Source of the DNA: CAYYKK01 sp046351395
GTDB taxonomy: Bacteria; Myxococcota_A; Polyangia; Polyangiales; Polyangiaceae
Assembly: GCA_046351395.1 (NCBI GenBank)
Contig: JAXLYP010000005.1
Span: forward strand, 62,001-126,000
Length of the DNA stretch: 64,000 nt
Direction of reading: 5' to 3'
Shown here piece by piece: positions 1-9,086 of the stretch (positions are counted from its first letter, which is position 1; the number at the start of each line of letters is the position of its first letter). A program made the translations under genes and the position numbers. The notes under the pieces were generated by a model. The model saw only the letters and a list, made by a program, of their open reading frames with translations, ran no database searches and had not been told where the DNA came from.

Positions 1-535
1 ACGCCCCCGACGTCTTTCCGGCACCATCGACGACGATGAAGTACGTGCCCGGCGGGAGCTCCCGGCCGAGGTGCTTCGTCTTGTTGATGCACTCGTCGCC
101 GCCCGTTCGATCCGCGCATCCCATCGCCCGGAGCTCGAAGGCGCTGTCCCACGTCCCACCGTCGTCGATGTCGGCGGTGAAGCTGCAGTAGTGATCCGTC
201 TTGAGCTGGTAGACGACGTCCGGCGCGGACGTGGTCATCGGGTCGGAGTCGGCGCAGAACTCGTGGTAGTCGTCCTTCGCGCCGATCGTCGTTCCGGTGA
301 GCTTGATCGACTGGTCGAGGCCGAGCTCGATCACGTTGCCGGGACAGGCGTCGCTCGCCTCCACGTTCGGCAGACCGCCCGTGCCCGTCGAGGAGCTCGT
401 GGTCTGCGCTCCGCTCGAGGAGGACGATGTCTGCGAACCGCCAGAGCCTCCCGTGCTGGTCGTGTTGGTCGTGTCATCGCAAGCGAGCAGGCCGAGCACG
501 GACGCGAGGGGGAAGAAGAGGGACTTTCGAGTCAT
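1..535 (-). CDS. Secreted lipoprotein with PPC-like domain, C-terminus cut by window edge
   Basis: The frame reads from ATG at 533-535 leftwards to the window edge without a stop, so only about 178 N-terminal residues are visible. GGAGG at 541-545 sits 5 nt before the ATG. Residues 1-19 form a lipoprotein signal peptide ending in a lipobox (LGLLAC). A Ser/Thr/Gly-rich linker of about 35 residues follows, then a folded region with several Cys. Its visible end has the GTYFIVVDG strand typical of pre-peptidase C-terminal (PPC) domains. It is therefore probably a surface-anchored binding or structural lipoprotein. The function is not known. Confidence 0.75.
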   Translation of the reverse strand, partial: MTRKSLFFPLASVLGLLACDDTTNTTSTGGSGGSQTSSSSSGAQTTSSSTGTGGLPNVEASDACPGNVIELGLDQSIKLTGTTIGAKDDYHEFCADSDPMTTSAPDVVYQLKTDHYCSFTADIDDGGTWDSAFELRAMGCADRTGGDECINKTKHLGRELPPGTYFIVVDGAGKTSGA

Positions 536-668
536 CGGAACCTCCATGGCACTTCAAGAACGTGGTTGGAAGTCTCTTTCCTTCGACGAGGCGCCGCAAT
601 CGATGGGCGGGGGAAGCATGAGTCCGCCGCGTGCCGGGCGAGGATGAGAAAGTTGTCGATTCAACCTA

Positions 669-2210
669 TCACAGCGGTGGGACTTCGCCCCCCTCCGCAG
701 GAATACCCGCGTTCGAGCATTGGATGCGCGTGAACCCCTCCGGGATCACATTCTCGTCGTGGGCCACGAGAAGGACGCGCCGCTCGCGCGCCTCCTCGGC
801 GAGGATCGCCCGGAGCTTCTCGCGCTGGGAAGCGTCCAATCCCGCCTCGGGCTCGTCGAGCACGAGCAAATCGGCCCGACGGGCAAGGGCCCGGGCGATG
901 AGAAACCGCTGCCGCTCACCGCCGGAGAGCGACCCCATGGGGCTCTCGAATCCTGCGCGCCCGAGCACCGCGCCGAGCCCGACCCGGTCACAGGCATGCA
1001 CGAGCGCGTCCAGCTCGGTCACCCCAGCGAGGCCCGCATGGAAAGCGAGCGTCTCGGAGGGCGCGACGAAGCTGCGCTGAGGCAAGAATGCAACTCGCGA
1101 CCGAAGCCACTCGAAGTCCGCGGCGCCGAGCCGCACACCGTTCGCGACGACGCCCCCCTCCGTCGGCGAGAGGAATCCGAGGAGAGCGAGGATCGCGGAC
1201 GTCTTTCCGACCCCGTTCTCCCCCGCGAGGACGACCCCTCCCGACGCGAGCTCGAACGTGAGCCGAGCGGGTGTGGCGAGCGAGGCGCCCGCGCGCACGA
1301 CCGACACACCGACGAACGCGACGCGCTCGAGCGCACCGTGATCCGGCGCAGGGGGGCGCGGCGTGGTCCCCTCTCGCGTCACTCGGTCGAACAGCGCGCG
1401 GTGGACGGAGGATCGCGCGACCCCGTCGACGCCCCGCGCGACGGCGACCGCGAGGCCGAGGCCCGTCGCCCCGACGACGCCGAGGTCCATCCAACCGACC
1501 TGTTGCGCGAGCTCGTGCAGCAGATCCTTCGGGGTCAGCACGAGGCCGAGCGCGAGCGCGGAGGGCAGCGCGGCCGACGCCGCGCTCAGCCGGTAGGATC
1601 GGCGCTCCGCGTCGGCCATGCGCGCGACGGAGCTCAGCATTCGATCGAGGTGGGCGCGCTCGGCCGCGTGCGCGCGGAGCTCGAGTCCGGCCTCGACGAG
1701 CGCCTCGGCGTCCCGCGCGACGCGCGCGAACTCCTCGAACGCGATCTGCTGCACGCGGCGCTGGGCGCGGCGGCTCGCGCGCATCCACACCGCCGCCGCG
1801 ACGAGGCCCGCGCCGATCGCGGCGGCCCAGTACAAGGGCAGCGTGACGACCCCGAACACGACCACCGCGGAGAGCGCGACGGCGTCCGCGGCGAGCTCCG
1901 AGATCGCGGTCGCGCGAAACGAGCTCACCTCGCGGACCGAGTCGACGAGCATCGACACGTGCTGCGCGTCCGCGCGCCGAGCGAGCAGCGTCGCGAGCTC
2001 GGTGTGCTGGATGCCCACCGCGACCTCGCGCCACGCGCGCTCCGTCTCGCGCGCGACGACTGCGCCCTTGAGCAGCGCGCGCAAGACGGACGCGAGCGCG
2101 GCTGCCCCAGCGATCGCTGCGGCGATCTGGCTGCTCCGCGGGACGGCGAGCAGCGCCGCGATCAGCGACAGGCGCCCCGTGAGTTCGAGCAGGATCAGGA
2201 GCGCGAGCAC
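669..2210 (-). CDS. ABC exporter, fused membrane and ATPase domains
   Basis: A half-transporter of about 513 residues. Residues 1-300 are hydrophobic with several membrane segments. The ATPase domain follows with every expected motif: Walker A GENGVGKTS, Q-loop FLPQ, signature LSGGERQRF, Walker B LLVLDEPEAG and H-loop LVAHDE. The start is uncertain; the GTG at 2208-2210 is chosen because the frame further upstream is antisense to the next gene and loses membrane character. Only 33 bp separate it from the divergent B2-like gene. In lasso-peptide clusters an ABC protein of this layout (component D) exports the peptide, so a peptide-export role is inferred from context. A lipid or drug exporter is the alternative. 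Confidence 0.8.
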   Translation of the reverse strand: MLALLILLELTGRLSLIAALLAVPRSSQIAAAIAGAAALASVLRALLKGAVVARETERAWREVAVGIQHTELATLLARRADAQHVSMLVDSVREVSSFRATAISELAADAVALSAVVVFGVVTLPLYWAAAIGAGLVAAAVWMRASRRAQRRVQQIAFEEFARVARDAEALVEAGLELRAHAAERAHLDRMLSSVARMADAERRSYRLSAASAALPSALALGLVLTPKDLLHELAQQVGWMDLGVVGATGLGLAVAVARGVDGVARSSVHRALFDRVTREGTTPRPPAPDHGALERVAFVGVSVVRAGASLATPARLTFELASGGVVLAGENGVGKTSAILALLGFLSPTEGGVVANGVRLGAADFEWLRSRVAFLPQRSFVAPSETLAFHAGLAGVTELDALVHACDRVGLGAVLGRAGFESPMGSLSGGERQRFLIARALARRADLLVLDEPEAGLDASQREKLRAILAEEARERRVLLVAHDENVIPEGFTRIQCSNAGIPAEGGEVPPL

Positions 2211-2243
2211 GTGGGAGCGAGTCGCTATACTCCCATCGACTCG

Positions 2244-2738
2244 ATGGCCGGAGCCAACAAACGCGTCGCGCGCGTGATCACCGCCACCGCACGGCGCGCC
2301 GCCGCGATCGCCGCGCTGACGGGGCCTGAGCTCGCGTTCGCGTGCGCGGCGTTCGCCCTCGCTCCCGTCGTTCGAGCGTCCCTGGGGCGGTTCGGGCTCG
2401 AGCGCACGATGAAGCACCTCGAGCGAATCGTCCCGCCTCGGACCGCGACCGGTGCGGTGAGCGTCGCGAAGGGCGCGGAGCTCGTCCGGTGGGCGTTTCG
2501 CGGAGGGGACGGGACATGTCTCCCCGAGTCGCTCGTTCAGCTCGCGCTCCACCGCTGGTTCGGGCCGGAGGTCGAGCTCGTGGTCGGCGTCCAGCGAGGA
2601 GAACCCAGATCGAGCCAGCCCGTGGGGTGGGAGCTCCGAGCCCACGCTTGGATCGAGCGCATCGACCCCACCGGCGAGGCGTCCGTGGGCGAGCGGACTC
2701 CCTTCGAACCGATCCTTCGCCGTCGGCTCCGCGCCTGA
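2244..2738 (+). CDS. Lasso peptide biosynthesis B2-like protein (transglutaminase-fold protease)
   Basis: A protein of 164 residues. An N-terminal hydrophobic helix region (about 20-48) is followed by a compact domain with the B2 pattern: TCLPESL with a candidate nucleophile Cys92, the strand VELVVGVQRG, and RAHAWIE with His134, then an Asp six residues later. Known B2 proteins use a Cys-His-Asp triad to cleave leader peptides from lasso precursors. Both key residues are kept, so activity is plausible. A TATACT hexamer at 2226-2231 could be a -10 element giving an almost leaderless message. Neighbours are a divergent ABC exporter and tssM downstream. No B1 (RRE), C cyclase or precursor gene is visible, so the substrate is unknown. 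Confidence 0.7.
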   Translation: MAGANKRVARVITATARRAAAIAALTGPELAFACAAFALAPVVRASLGRFGLERTMKHLERIVPPRTATGAVSVAKGAELVRWAFRGGDGTCLPESLVQLALHRWFGPEVELVVGVQRGEPRSSQPVGWELRAHAWIERIDPTGEASVGERTPFEPILRRRLRA

Positions 2739-2784
2739 CCGCAAAGGTTCGCGGACCGCACAACTTTGCTATCGTCTGAAGACT

Positions 2785-5784
2785 GTGTGGCTGATCCTCG
2801 GCGGGCTTCTGGTCCTGATCACGCTGGCTCTGTGGTGGCTGTTCAACCTGCCTGGCTGGTTGACGATCGTCATCATCGCCGTCGTCGTCCTCGGCGTGGG
2901 TGGTCTCTATCTCTATCGGTTCATCGCCGGTAGACGAGCGGCGAAGAAGCTCGAGAAGGCGCTCGCGGACCAGGGCGTCCAGCAGGCGAACAACGCGCGG
3001 CCCGAGCGGCGCGCGGAGATCCAAGAGCTCCAGAAGCAGCTCCAGGGCGGCATCAACGCGCTGAAGACTTCGAAGCTCGGTCGCGGCGGCAAGAGCGGCG
3101 CGGCAGCGCTCTACACGATGCCCTGGTACATGATCGTCGGCCCGCCGGGCGCCGGGAAGACGACCGCGCTGAAGCACTCGGGAATGGTCTTCCCGTATGG
3201 AAGCTCCTCGGGCGGCGGTGTCCGCGGCGTCGGCGGCACGCGCAATTGCGATTGGTGGTTCACGAACGAGGCGATCCTCCTCGACACCGCGGGCCGGTAC
3301 ACCACCGAGCAGGACGACCGCGACGAGTGGCTGAGCTTCCTCCAGTTCCTGCTGAAGTACCGGAGCAAGCGGCCGATCAACGGGATCCTCGTCGCGATCA
3401 GCATCTCCGACTTGATCGACGCGACGGAGCAGCAAATCGAAATCACGGGGAAGAAGCTGCGGCAGCGCATCGACGAGGTCATGACGCAGCTCCACATGGT
3501 CGTCCCCGTCTACGTGCTCTTCACGAAGGTCGACCTGATCGCCGGGTTCAACGAGTTCTTTGGCGACCTCCGCAAGAGCGATCGCGCGCAGGCCTGGGGG
3601 ACCACGCTCAAGCTCGACGTCCCGAAGAACGAGCCGGGGAAGCTGTTCGACGCCGAGTTCGACGTCCTCCTGAAGACGCTCCACGGGCGCGCCCTCAAGC
3701 GCCTCGCGGGCGAGCGCAGCCGCGAGGCGCGCGAGAAGATCTTCCAGTTCCCGCTCGAGTTCGCGGGCGTGAAGCGCAACCTCTCCGACCTCATCTCCTA
3801 CACGTTCGCCGTGAACGCGTTCCAAGGGACGCCGATCTTCCGCGGCTTCTACTTCACGAGCGGGACGCAGGAGGGCCGCCCCCTGGATCGCGTGCTCGGT
3901 CGGATGGGCCAGGCGATGGGCATCCGGACCGAGGGCCAGGCCCAGCAGCAGGTCGTCGAGTCGAAGAGCTTCTTCCTCCACGACGTGTTCATGAACATCG
4001 TCTTCCCGGACGGGGACCTCGCTGCGCGGAGCGCGGGCGAGGTCCGGCGGCGCTGGGTCATGCGACTCGCGATCAGCGGAGCCGCGCTCGCGCTCGCGCT
4101 CATCCTGGCGATCCCGGGCGTGAACTCGGCCCTGAACAACAACGACCTGATGCGGAGCACGGAGAAGCTCACGAAGCAGGTCGCGAAGATCAACTGGGTC
4201 GAGGGCAACCCCGAGGACAGCTTCAAGACGCTCGACCCCGCGCTCGAGCGGCTCAAGCAGCTCGATGACGGCGCGAAGGTTGGCTACGGCTGGATGATGT
4301 ACCAGGGCGAGAAGTACAAGGACCCGGCGAAGACCGTGTACCTGAACAAGATCGCCGAGGCCTTCATCAAGGTGGAGATCGAGAACCTCGAGGCCGAGCT
4401 CAACCACGTCGACTCCGAGGCGACGCACTACGTCCGGAACCGAGAGCTCTTGAAGGCGTACCTCACGCTCACCGAGCCGAACGGCGCCCATCCGAACCTC
4501 AACGTCGACTACGCGACGGATCACTTCGCGAAGACGTGGTGCGACCGCCTGAAGGCGCGCCTCGGCTCGAAGGAGCTCTGCTTCGTCACCGACAAGTTCC
4601 CGACGGGGCACATCAAGCCGCACCTCCGCTACTTCTTCGAGAACGTGAAGGCGAACCGCACGACGCCTCCGCCCCGCAACGAGCAGCTCGTCGAAGAGGC
4701 GCGGCGCACGCTGCAGAAGATCCCGCTGCGCGCGCGCTACTACGCGATGTTCGTGGAGGGCCTCATCGAGGAGAAGTACGACGAGAGCGGCGACGAGAGC
4801 TACGAGAACCTCGTCTTCCCGCCCGTCACGCTCGGCCGGATCTTCAAGAACCGACCCATCGTCGCGCCCGCGAAGGGCTGGATCTTCGACAGCCGGAAGC
4901 GCCAGAAGGAGAACAAGATCTACGAGGTCGCGGGCCCCTACACGGAGAAGGGCCACGCCGTCGTCTACACGCAGTTCCAGGGTGCAGAGGCGCTGCTGAA
5001 AGACGAGGACTGGATCGTCCCGCTGGACGAAGAAGAGAAGAAGCCGGGCAAGATCCTCGAGACGGTCAAGGCGATCACGGACGACTACCAGAAGCGGTTC
5101 GTCAAGGAGTGGGAGGGCTTCCTCGACGACGTCATCGTCCGTAGCCCGACGGACGTGGAGGAGACGCTCGCGATCCTCGAAGAGCTGACGCGCTCCGACT
5201 ATCCGTTCGTGATGCTCATCGGCGCGGTGGTGGAGCACACGCAGTGGCCGAACAAGAACCCCCTCGAGGGCCGCGCGGGGCTCACGGGGTACCTCAACCA
5301 GCGGCTGAACCAGAAGCTCTCGAGCGCGTCCGGCGGGTTGCGGTTCAACGTGGACGTCTCGAAGATGGCAGCCGAGCTCAGCTTCATCCCCGAGCGCTTC
5401 AAGAAGCTCACGACGTTCACCACCGGCAGCGCCGTCGACGGCAAGACCACGGCGCCGGATCACATCCGGTACCTCGACATCCTCAAGGACCTCCAAAAGA
5501 AGGTCAGCACGCGGAAGCGCGAGACGCAGGGGCTCGAGATCCTCGGCCTCGACAAGGAGTTCAGGGACGCGCGAACCGCTGCGGAGGCGCTGCTCAACGC
5601 GAACTACGATCAGCTCGCGGTCAACACCCTCAAGGTGTACCTCATCAAGCCGCTCACGATCGGCGCGCGAGAGAACGTCGTCCCGCAAGACAACCAGCCG
5701 AACCCGCCAGGTGTCCCCGGGAAGGATGCGCCGAAGCCCACCATCCCGAGCGTTCCAAGCTGGATCCCCAAGAGAGTCCCCTGA
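2785..5784 (+). CDS. tssM: Type VI secretion membrane protein TssM/IcmF
   Basis: A protein of 999 residues starting at GTG. Two N-terminal membrane helices (about 1-45) precede a cytoplasmic NTPase domain with Walker A GPPGAGKTTAL near residue 119 and LLDTAGRY soon after. A third membrane helix lies near 430-450, then a large periplasmic region. This is the TssM/IcmF layout. TssM forms the inner-membrane and periplasmic channel of the T6SS with TssJ and TssL. It is somewhat shorter than common TssM proteins (about 1100-1200), with a Pro-rich end in place of the last part of the usual C-terminus. No other T6SS core gene is in the window, although a DUF2169 protein lies at 45-48 kb. The start lacks a clear ribosome binding site. 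Confidence 0.88.
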   Translation: MWLILGGLLVLITLALWWLFNLPGWLTIVIIAVVVLGVGGLYLYRFIAGRRAAKKLEKALADQGVQQANNARPERRAEIQELQKQLQGGINALKTSKLGRGGKSGAAALYTMPWYMIVGPPGAGKTTALKHSGMVFPYGSSSGGGVRGVGGTRNCDWWFTNEAILLDTAGRYTTEQDDRDEWLSFLQFLLKYRSKRPINGILVAISISDLIDATEQQIEITGKKLRQRIDEVMTQLHMVVPVYVLFTKVDLIAGFNEFFGDLRKSDRAQAWGTTLKLDVPKNEPGKLFDAEFDVLLKTLHGRALKRLAGERSREAREKIFQFPLEFAGVKRNLSDLISYTFAVNAFQGTPIFRGFYFTSGTQEGRPLDRVLGRMGQAMGIRTEGQAQQQVVESKSFFLHDVFMNIVFPDGDLAARSAGEVRRRWVMRLAISGAALALALILAIPGVNSALNNNDLMRSTEKLTKQVAKINWVEGNPEDSFKTLDPALERLKQLDDGAKVGYGWMMYQGEKYKDPAKTVYLNKIAEAFIKVEIENLEAELNHVDSEATHYVRNRELLKAYLTLTEPNGAHPNLNVDYATDHFAKTWCDRLKARLGSKELCFVTDKFPTGHIKPHLRYFFENVKANRTTPPPRNEQLVEEARRTLQKIPLRARYYAMFVEGLIEEKYDESGDESYENLVFPPVTLGRIFKNRPIVAPAKGWIFDSRKRQKENKIYEVAGPYTEKGHAVVYTQFQGAEALLKDEDWIVPLDEEEKKPGKILETVKAITDDYQKRFVKEWEGFLDDVIVRSPTDVEETLAILEELTRSDYPFVMLIGAVVEHTQWPNKNPLEGRAGLTGYLNQRLNQKLSSASGGLRFNVDVSKMAAELSFIPERFKKLTTFTTGSAVDGKTTAPDHIRYLDILKDLQKKVSTRKRETQGLEILGLDKEFRDARTAAEALLNANYDQLAVNTLKVYLIKPLTIGARENVVPQDNQPNPPGVPGKDAPKPTIPSVPSWIPKRVP

Positions 5785-5846
5785 ACCGAGGCCTCTGAAG
5801 CGGAAGTCCGCGGACCGCGTTTGAAGCGACCGCCTTCGGCGCGCCT

Positions 5847-5975
5847 GGAGTTCCGCGGAGGACCGCGGAGGAAGGGAGCGCCGAAGGCGCACCTGGAGTT
5901 CCGCGGAGGACCGCGGCGGAAGGGAGCGCCGAAGGCGCGCCCGGAGTTTCGCGGAGGACCGCGGCGGAAGCGACC
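5847..5975. repeat. 48-bp tandem repeat, about 2.7 copies
   Basis: Units begin with GGAGTT at 5847, 5895 and 5943, an exact 48-bp period. Each holds the inverted repeat TCCGCGG-AGGA-CCGCGGA followed by GGAAGGGAGCGCCGAAGGCGC. Units one and two differ at a few bases; the third is partial and diverges after GCGGAAG. They lie between the convergent tssM and rimI stops. A 22-bp stretch recurs exactly at 58239-58260, so this is a dispersed family. The hairpins could stop transcription, but there is no T-run. Confidence 0.85.
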
Positions 5976-5990
5976 GCCGCACTGGCCCCG

Positions 5991-6509
5991 TCACACCTCG
6001 ATGAGCGTCTCGTCTTTCGTCAGCACGATCTGGCCGGTGATGGGATCGAGCGAGAGCGCCATCTCCACGGCGTCCTCTCCCGTGTCCGCGTAGTACTTGG
6101 GGCGAACGCCCATCGCGGAGAACGAGAGGGATCGGTAGAGCCGAATGGCCGCGCGGTTGGTGCGTCGCACCTCGAGCAGCACGAGTCGAACGGCGTTCGC
6201 TCGGCTGTAGTCGAGCGCGGCCTCCATGAGCGCGCGACCGATCCCGCGCCGGCGCGCGGACTCCACCACGGCGACGCTGAGGACGTGGAGCTCGTCGGCG
6301 ACGTGCCACGAGACGAGGAATCCGATGGGCGACGCGCGCTGCTGCGGGCGCGCCACCCAGAGCCGCGACCAGGGCTTCGCGGCCTCGCTCGAGAAGTCGA
6401 ACGTGGGCTCGTGGAGCGCCGTGCGCGCGAACGGATCGATGAGCGTCGCGTCCTCTCGGAGCCGCGCCGCAGTGTCCTCGCCTCCGCGCCAGACCTCGAG
6501 GATCGTCAT
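5991..6509 (-). CDS. rimI: RimI-type ribosomal-protein-alanine N-acetyltransferase (GNAT)
   Basis: A protein of 172 residues with the GNAT fold. It has the acetyl-CoA loop RRRGIGRALM after a LHVLSVAV strand, followed by VRLVLLEVRRTNRAAIRLYRS and the YYADTGEDAVEM segment characteristic of RimI. RimI acetylates the N-terminal alanine of ribosomal protein bS18. The ATG at 6507-6509 directly abuts the stop codon (6510-6512) of the upstream vWA gene, so the two are almost certainly cotranscribed and coupled. A more general GNAT role cannot be excluded. Confidence 0.8.
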   Translation of the reverse strand: MTILEVWRGGEDTAARLREDATLIDPFARTALHEPTFDFSSEAAKPWSRLWVARPQQRASPIGFLVSWHVADELHVLSVAVVESARRRGIGRALMEAALDYSRANAVRLVLLEVRRTNRAAIRLYRSLSFSAMGVRPKYYADTGEDAVEMALSLDPITGQIVLTKDETLIEV

Positions 6510-7703
6510 CTACTTCGGAGTCTCGGTCGGGCAGCCCGTGACGACCTGCACGTCGGTGACCTTGCCCGTCTTGAGCTTCGCGCACGCGGCCCCGACGAGA
6601 TCGATCTTGTCCGCGCCGTCCCACACCCAGCCGTCGACGGGATCCTGGACCAGCGCCGTGCCGTCCAGGTAGACGTTCGTCAGCCCCATGCTCGAGGGCG
6701 GGTCCACGAGCGCGATCTCGCAGGAGATGAGATCCGCCGCGATCGAGCCGAACGTCGCCGCGAGCGCGTCGAGGTCGTTCACGCGGTAGTAGAAGGGATC
6801 ACCGGGCTGCGCGGCGCCGCCGACGATCGCCATCTGCGCGAGCGTGCTCTCGTACGCGTCGCCCACGTCGAGCCCGATGACGTAGACGAACGCACCCTGC
6901 GACGTGATCTCGTGGATCGCCGCGAGGGTCGCGCCCTTGTCGATGCAGTTCGCGCCCGAACCGATCGGAGGCTCGCAGCAGTTCCCATCTTGCTTCGGGC
7001 AGAGCTTGTCGATGTTGGGGATACAGGAGTCGACGTCACAGCTCAGCGCTTCGTTGCAGTTCGGGCCGCCGTCGGTCACGAGCAGCACGACCTCGGGCCC
7101 CGCGTTGTCCTCGAACGCGTTCTTGAACTTCGGCGCGAGCGCGTGGAGCGTCGCCGCGGTGGGCGTTCCTCCGAAGGGCGTCACGCTCGTCGCCGTCCCG
7201 AACGCCTTCGCGAGCGTCCCGCTCTTGTCCCCAGCCGTCGGCGGGAGGACCTCCTTGCCCTCGACGCACGCGTTGTCCTGGCTCGCGCCGTGCGGGAACA
7301 CCGCGGCGCCGACGCGAATGAGCGGCCCGAGCGAGGCCACGAGATCCTGAGCCGCGTCGTGGAGCAGCGCGTACCGGGTGTGGTTCCCCTCGGCGAGCTC
7401 CTTCATGCTCCCGGACGCGTCCATCACGAAGTAGAGGAGCGGCGTCTTGACGACGACCTTGTGGAACTCGTTGCCACAGAAGTTCGCGCCGTCGTCCCCG
7501 CCGTCGAGGTTGAAGCCGCCGGACGATGCGCTGGAGGACGACGTGCTCGCCGCGTCCGCGCTGGGATCGTTGCAAGACGACGCCTGGACGACGACGCTCC
7601 CCGCGGCGACGACGGCGAGGGCCGCGGCCCATGCGAGACGCGGCCCACGCCGCACCGGGTGCGCCGCTCCGCCAGCGGAATAGCGACGACGAGGCTCCGC
7701 CAT
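6510..7703 (-). CDS. Secreted or anchored von Willebrand factor A domain protein
   Basis: A protein of 397 residues. An Arg-rich start and a hydrophobic segment (about 24-40) are followed by ASSC, which could be a weak lipobox, and a Ser-rich linker. The vWA domain begins near residue 93 with a full MIDAS motif, VMDASGSMKE, and a later VLLVTDGGPNC strand. The C-terminal third contains several Cys, likely disulfide-bonded outside the cytoplasm. vWA domains bind metal and mediate protein contacts. The ligand is unknown. The stop adjoins the rimI start. Confidence 0.8.
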   Translation of the reverse strand: MAEPRRRYSAGGAAHPVRRGPRLAWAAALAVVAAGSVVVQASSCNDPSADAASTSSSSASSGGFNLDGGDDGANFCGNEFHKVVVKTPLLYFVMDASGSMKELAEGNHTRYALLHDAAQDLVASLGPLIRVGAAVFPHGASQDNACVEGKEVLPPTAGDKSGTLAKAFGTATSVTPFGGTPTAATLHALAPKFKNAFEDNAGPEVVLLVTDGGPNCNEALSCDVDSCIPNIDKLCPKQDGNCCEPPIGSGANCIDKGATLAAIHEITSQGAFVYVIGLDVGDAYESTLAQMAIVGGAAQPGDPFYYRVNDLDALAATFGSIAADLISCEIALVDPPSSMGLTNVYLDGTALVQDPVDGWVWDGADKIDLVGAACAKLKTGKVTDVQVVTGCPTETPK

Positions 7704-7740
7704 GATGGCGAGTCTATCCGTTGCTCGCGTTTCTCGGAAG

Positions 7741-9003
7741 CTACGGTTCCCGGTAGAACCGCGGCACGCGACGAGAGATGTGGGTGAGCACCTCCCAGGG
7801 GATCGTCCCCACGTGGGACGCGATCTCGACCGCGGTGATCGTGTCCGCGCCGAGCGGGCCCTCCTGGCGGCCGAGGACGACGGCCTCGTCGCCGACGCGG
7901 ACCATCGGAATGTCCGTCACGTCGATCGACGTGAGGTCCATCGAGACGACGCCCGCGATGGGCGCGCGTCGCCCCCGGACGAGCACGTGCCCGCGGTTCG
8001 AGAGGGCGCGGGAAAGGCCGTCGGCGTAGCCCATCGGGATGGTGGCGATCGTCCGGCGCCCGCGCGCCACGTACGTGTGACCGTAGCCCACGGCGTCCCC
8101 GTCCTCGAGCGTTCGGAGCGCGACGATCTCGCTGCGAACGCGCATCACGGGCCGGAGGCGCTCGACGGGATCCCCTTCACTCGCGGCGTGAGACGGCACG
8201 CCGTAGAGCGCGATGCCGGGGCGCACCGCGTCGAGCCGCGAGGCGTCCAACCGAAACGCGGCCGCGCTGTTCGCGATGTGGTGGAACCGCGGCGAGAGAC
8301 GGAGCTCCGCTGCGCGCCGCCGCACGCGCTCGAAGAGCCGCAGCTGGACGCGCGTCGGCTCGAGATCGGGCGCGTCCGCGCACGCGAGGTGCGACATCAG
8401 CCCGTCCACGCGGACCTCGGGCGTGGCGGCGCAGAGCTCGAGCACCTCGCTCGCCTCCGACGCCCGGACGCCGAGGCGGGACATGCCAGGGTCGACCTTC
8501 ACGTGGATCGGGATCGGCTCCTTCCTGTCGCGCGCGCGCGCGATGCGGACGAGCTTGTCGATCTGCTCGGGGTGATAGACGACGGGCGTGAGCGCGTGCT
8601 CGTCGAGCTCCTCGAGCCCGCGGTGCTGCGGTCCGTAGTACCCGCCCATCACCAAGATGGGCACGCGGATCCCCGCCTCCCGGAGCTCGATCGCCTCCTC
8701 CAGGAGCGCGACGCAGATCCCCGCGGCGCCCGCGCGCTCCAGCGTGCGCGCCGTCGCGGGCGCGCCGTGCCCGTACGCGTCCGCCTTCAGCACCGCCCAG
8801 ATCTGCGCGGCCGCGGCGCCTTCCTTCGCGTCCGGCGCGAGCGCGCGCTCGACGACGCGGAGGTTGTGCCGGAGGTTGTCGAGGTTGATCTCCGCGCGCG
8901 TCGGCCGCACGGCGTCCGCGGGAGCGGCGCGGCGCGGCTTCGCGACGCGTGTCCCGAGCTCCTCCGAGTCCGCGTCCTTCGCGCTGTCGAACACCGACGC
9001 CAT
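7741..9003 (-). CDS. alr: Alanine racemase
   Basis: A PLP enzyme that interconverts L- and D-alanine for peptidoglycan. The N-terminal barrel carries AVLKADAYGHG with the PLP-binding Lys, and the second domain carries the GYGHTY and IPMGYADG segments expected in Alr. About 30 residues precede the usual start (EINLDNLRHNL). The ATG at 9001-9003 is preferred over the ATG three codons upstream because AGGA lies 8 nt before it, while the upstream ATG has AGG directly against it. It sits within a run of minus-strand genes. Confidence 0.92.
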   Translation of the reverse strand: MASVFDSAKDADSEELGTRVAKPRRAAPADAVRPTRAEINLDNLRHNLRVVERALAPDAKEGAAAAQIWAVLKADAYGHGAPATARTLERAGAAGICVALLEEAIELREAGIRVPILVMGGYYGPQHRGLEELDEHALTPVVYHPEQIDKLVRIARARDRKEPIPIHVKVDPGMSRLGVRASEASEVLELCAATPEVRVDGLMSHLACADAPDLEPTRVQLRLFERVRRRAAELRLSPRFHHIANSAAAFRLDASRLDAVRPGIALYGVPSHAASEGDPVERLRPVMRVRSEIVALRTLEDGDAVGYGHTYVARGRRTIATIPMGYADGLSRALSNRGHVLVRGRRAPIAGVVSMDLTSIDVTDIPMVRVGDEAVVLGRQEGPLGADTITAVEIASHVGTIPWEVLTHISRRVPRFYREP

Positions 9004-9086
9004 GAGCCTCATCCTGTTAGTCAGACGCTCGGCGGAGGGTCAAGCTTCCGCGGCGCGCCGGCGACCGAAACGCGCGGCTCGACCGC

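Noticed and set aside
2211..2744. N-terminal extension of the ABC exporter to 2744
   Set aside because: The extra 177 codons are antisense to the B2-like gene and lack structure; the divergent gene has family motifs.
2278..6624. 1448-codon open frame on the minus strand
   Set aside because: Antisense to B2-like, tssM and rimI; Arg/Glu/Leu-rich low-complexity translation typical of shadow frames in high-GC DNA.
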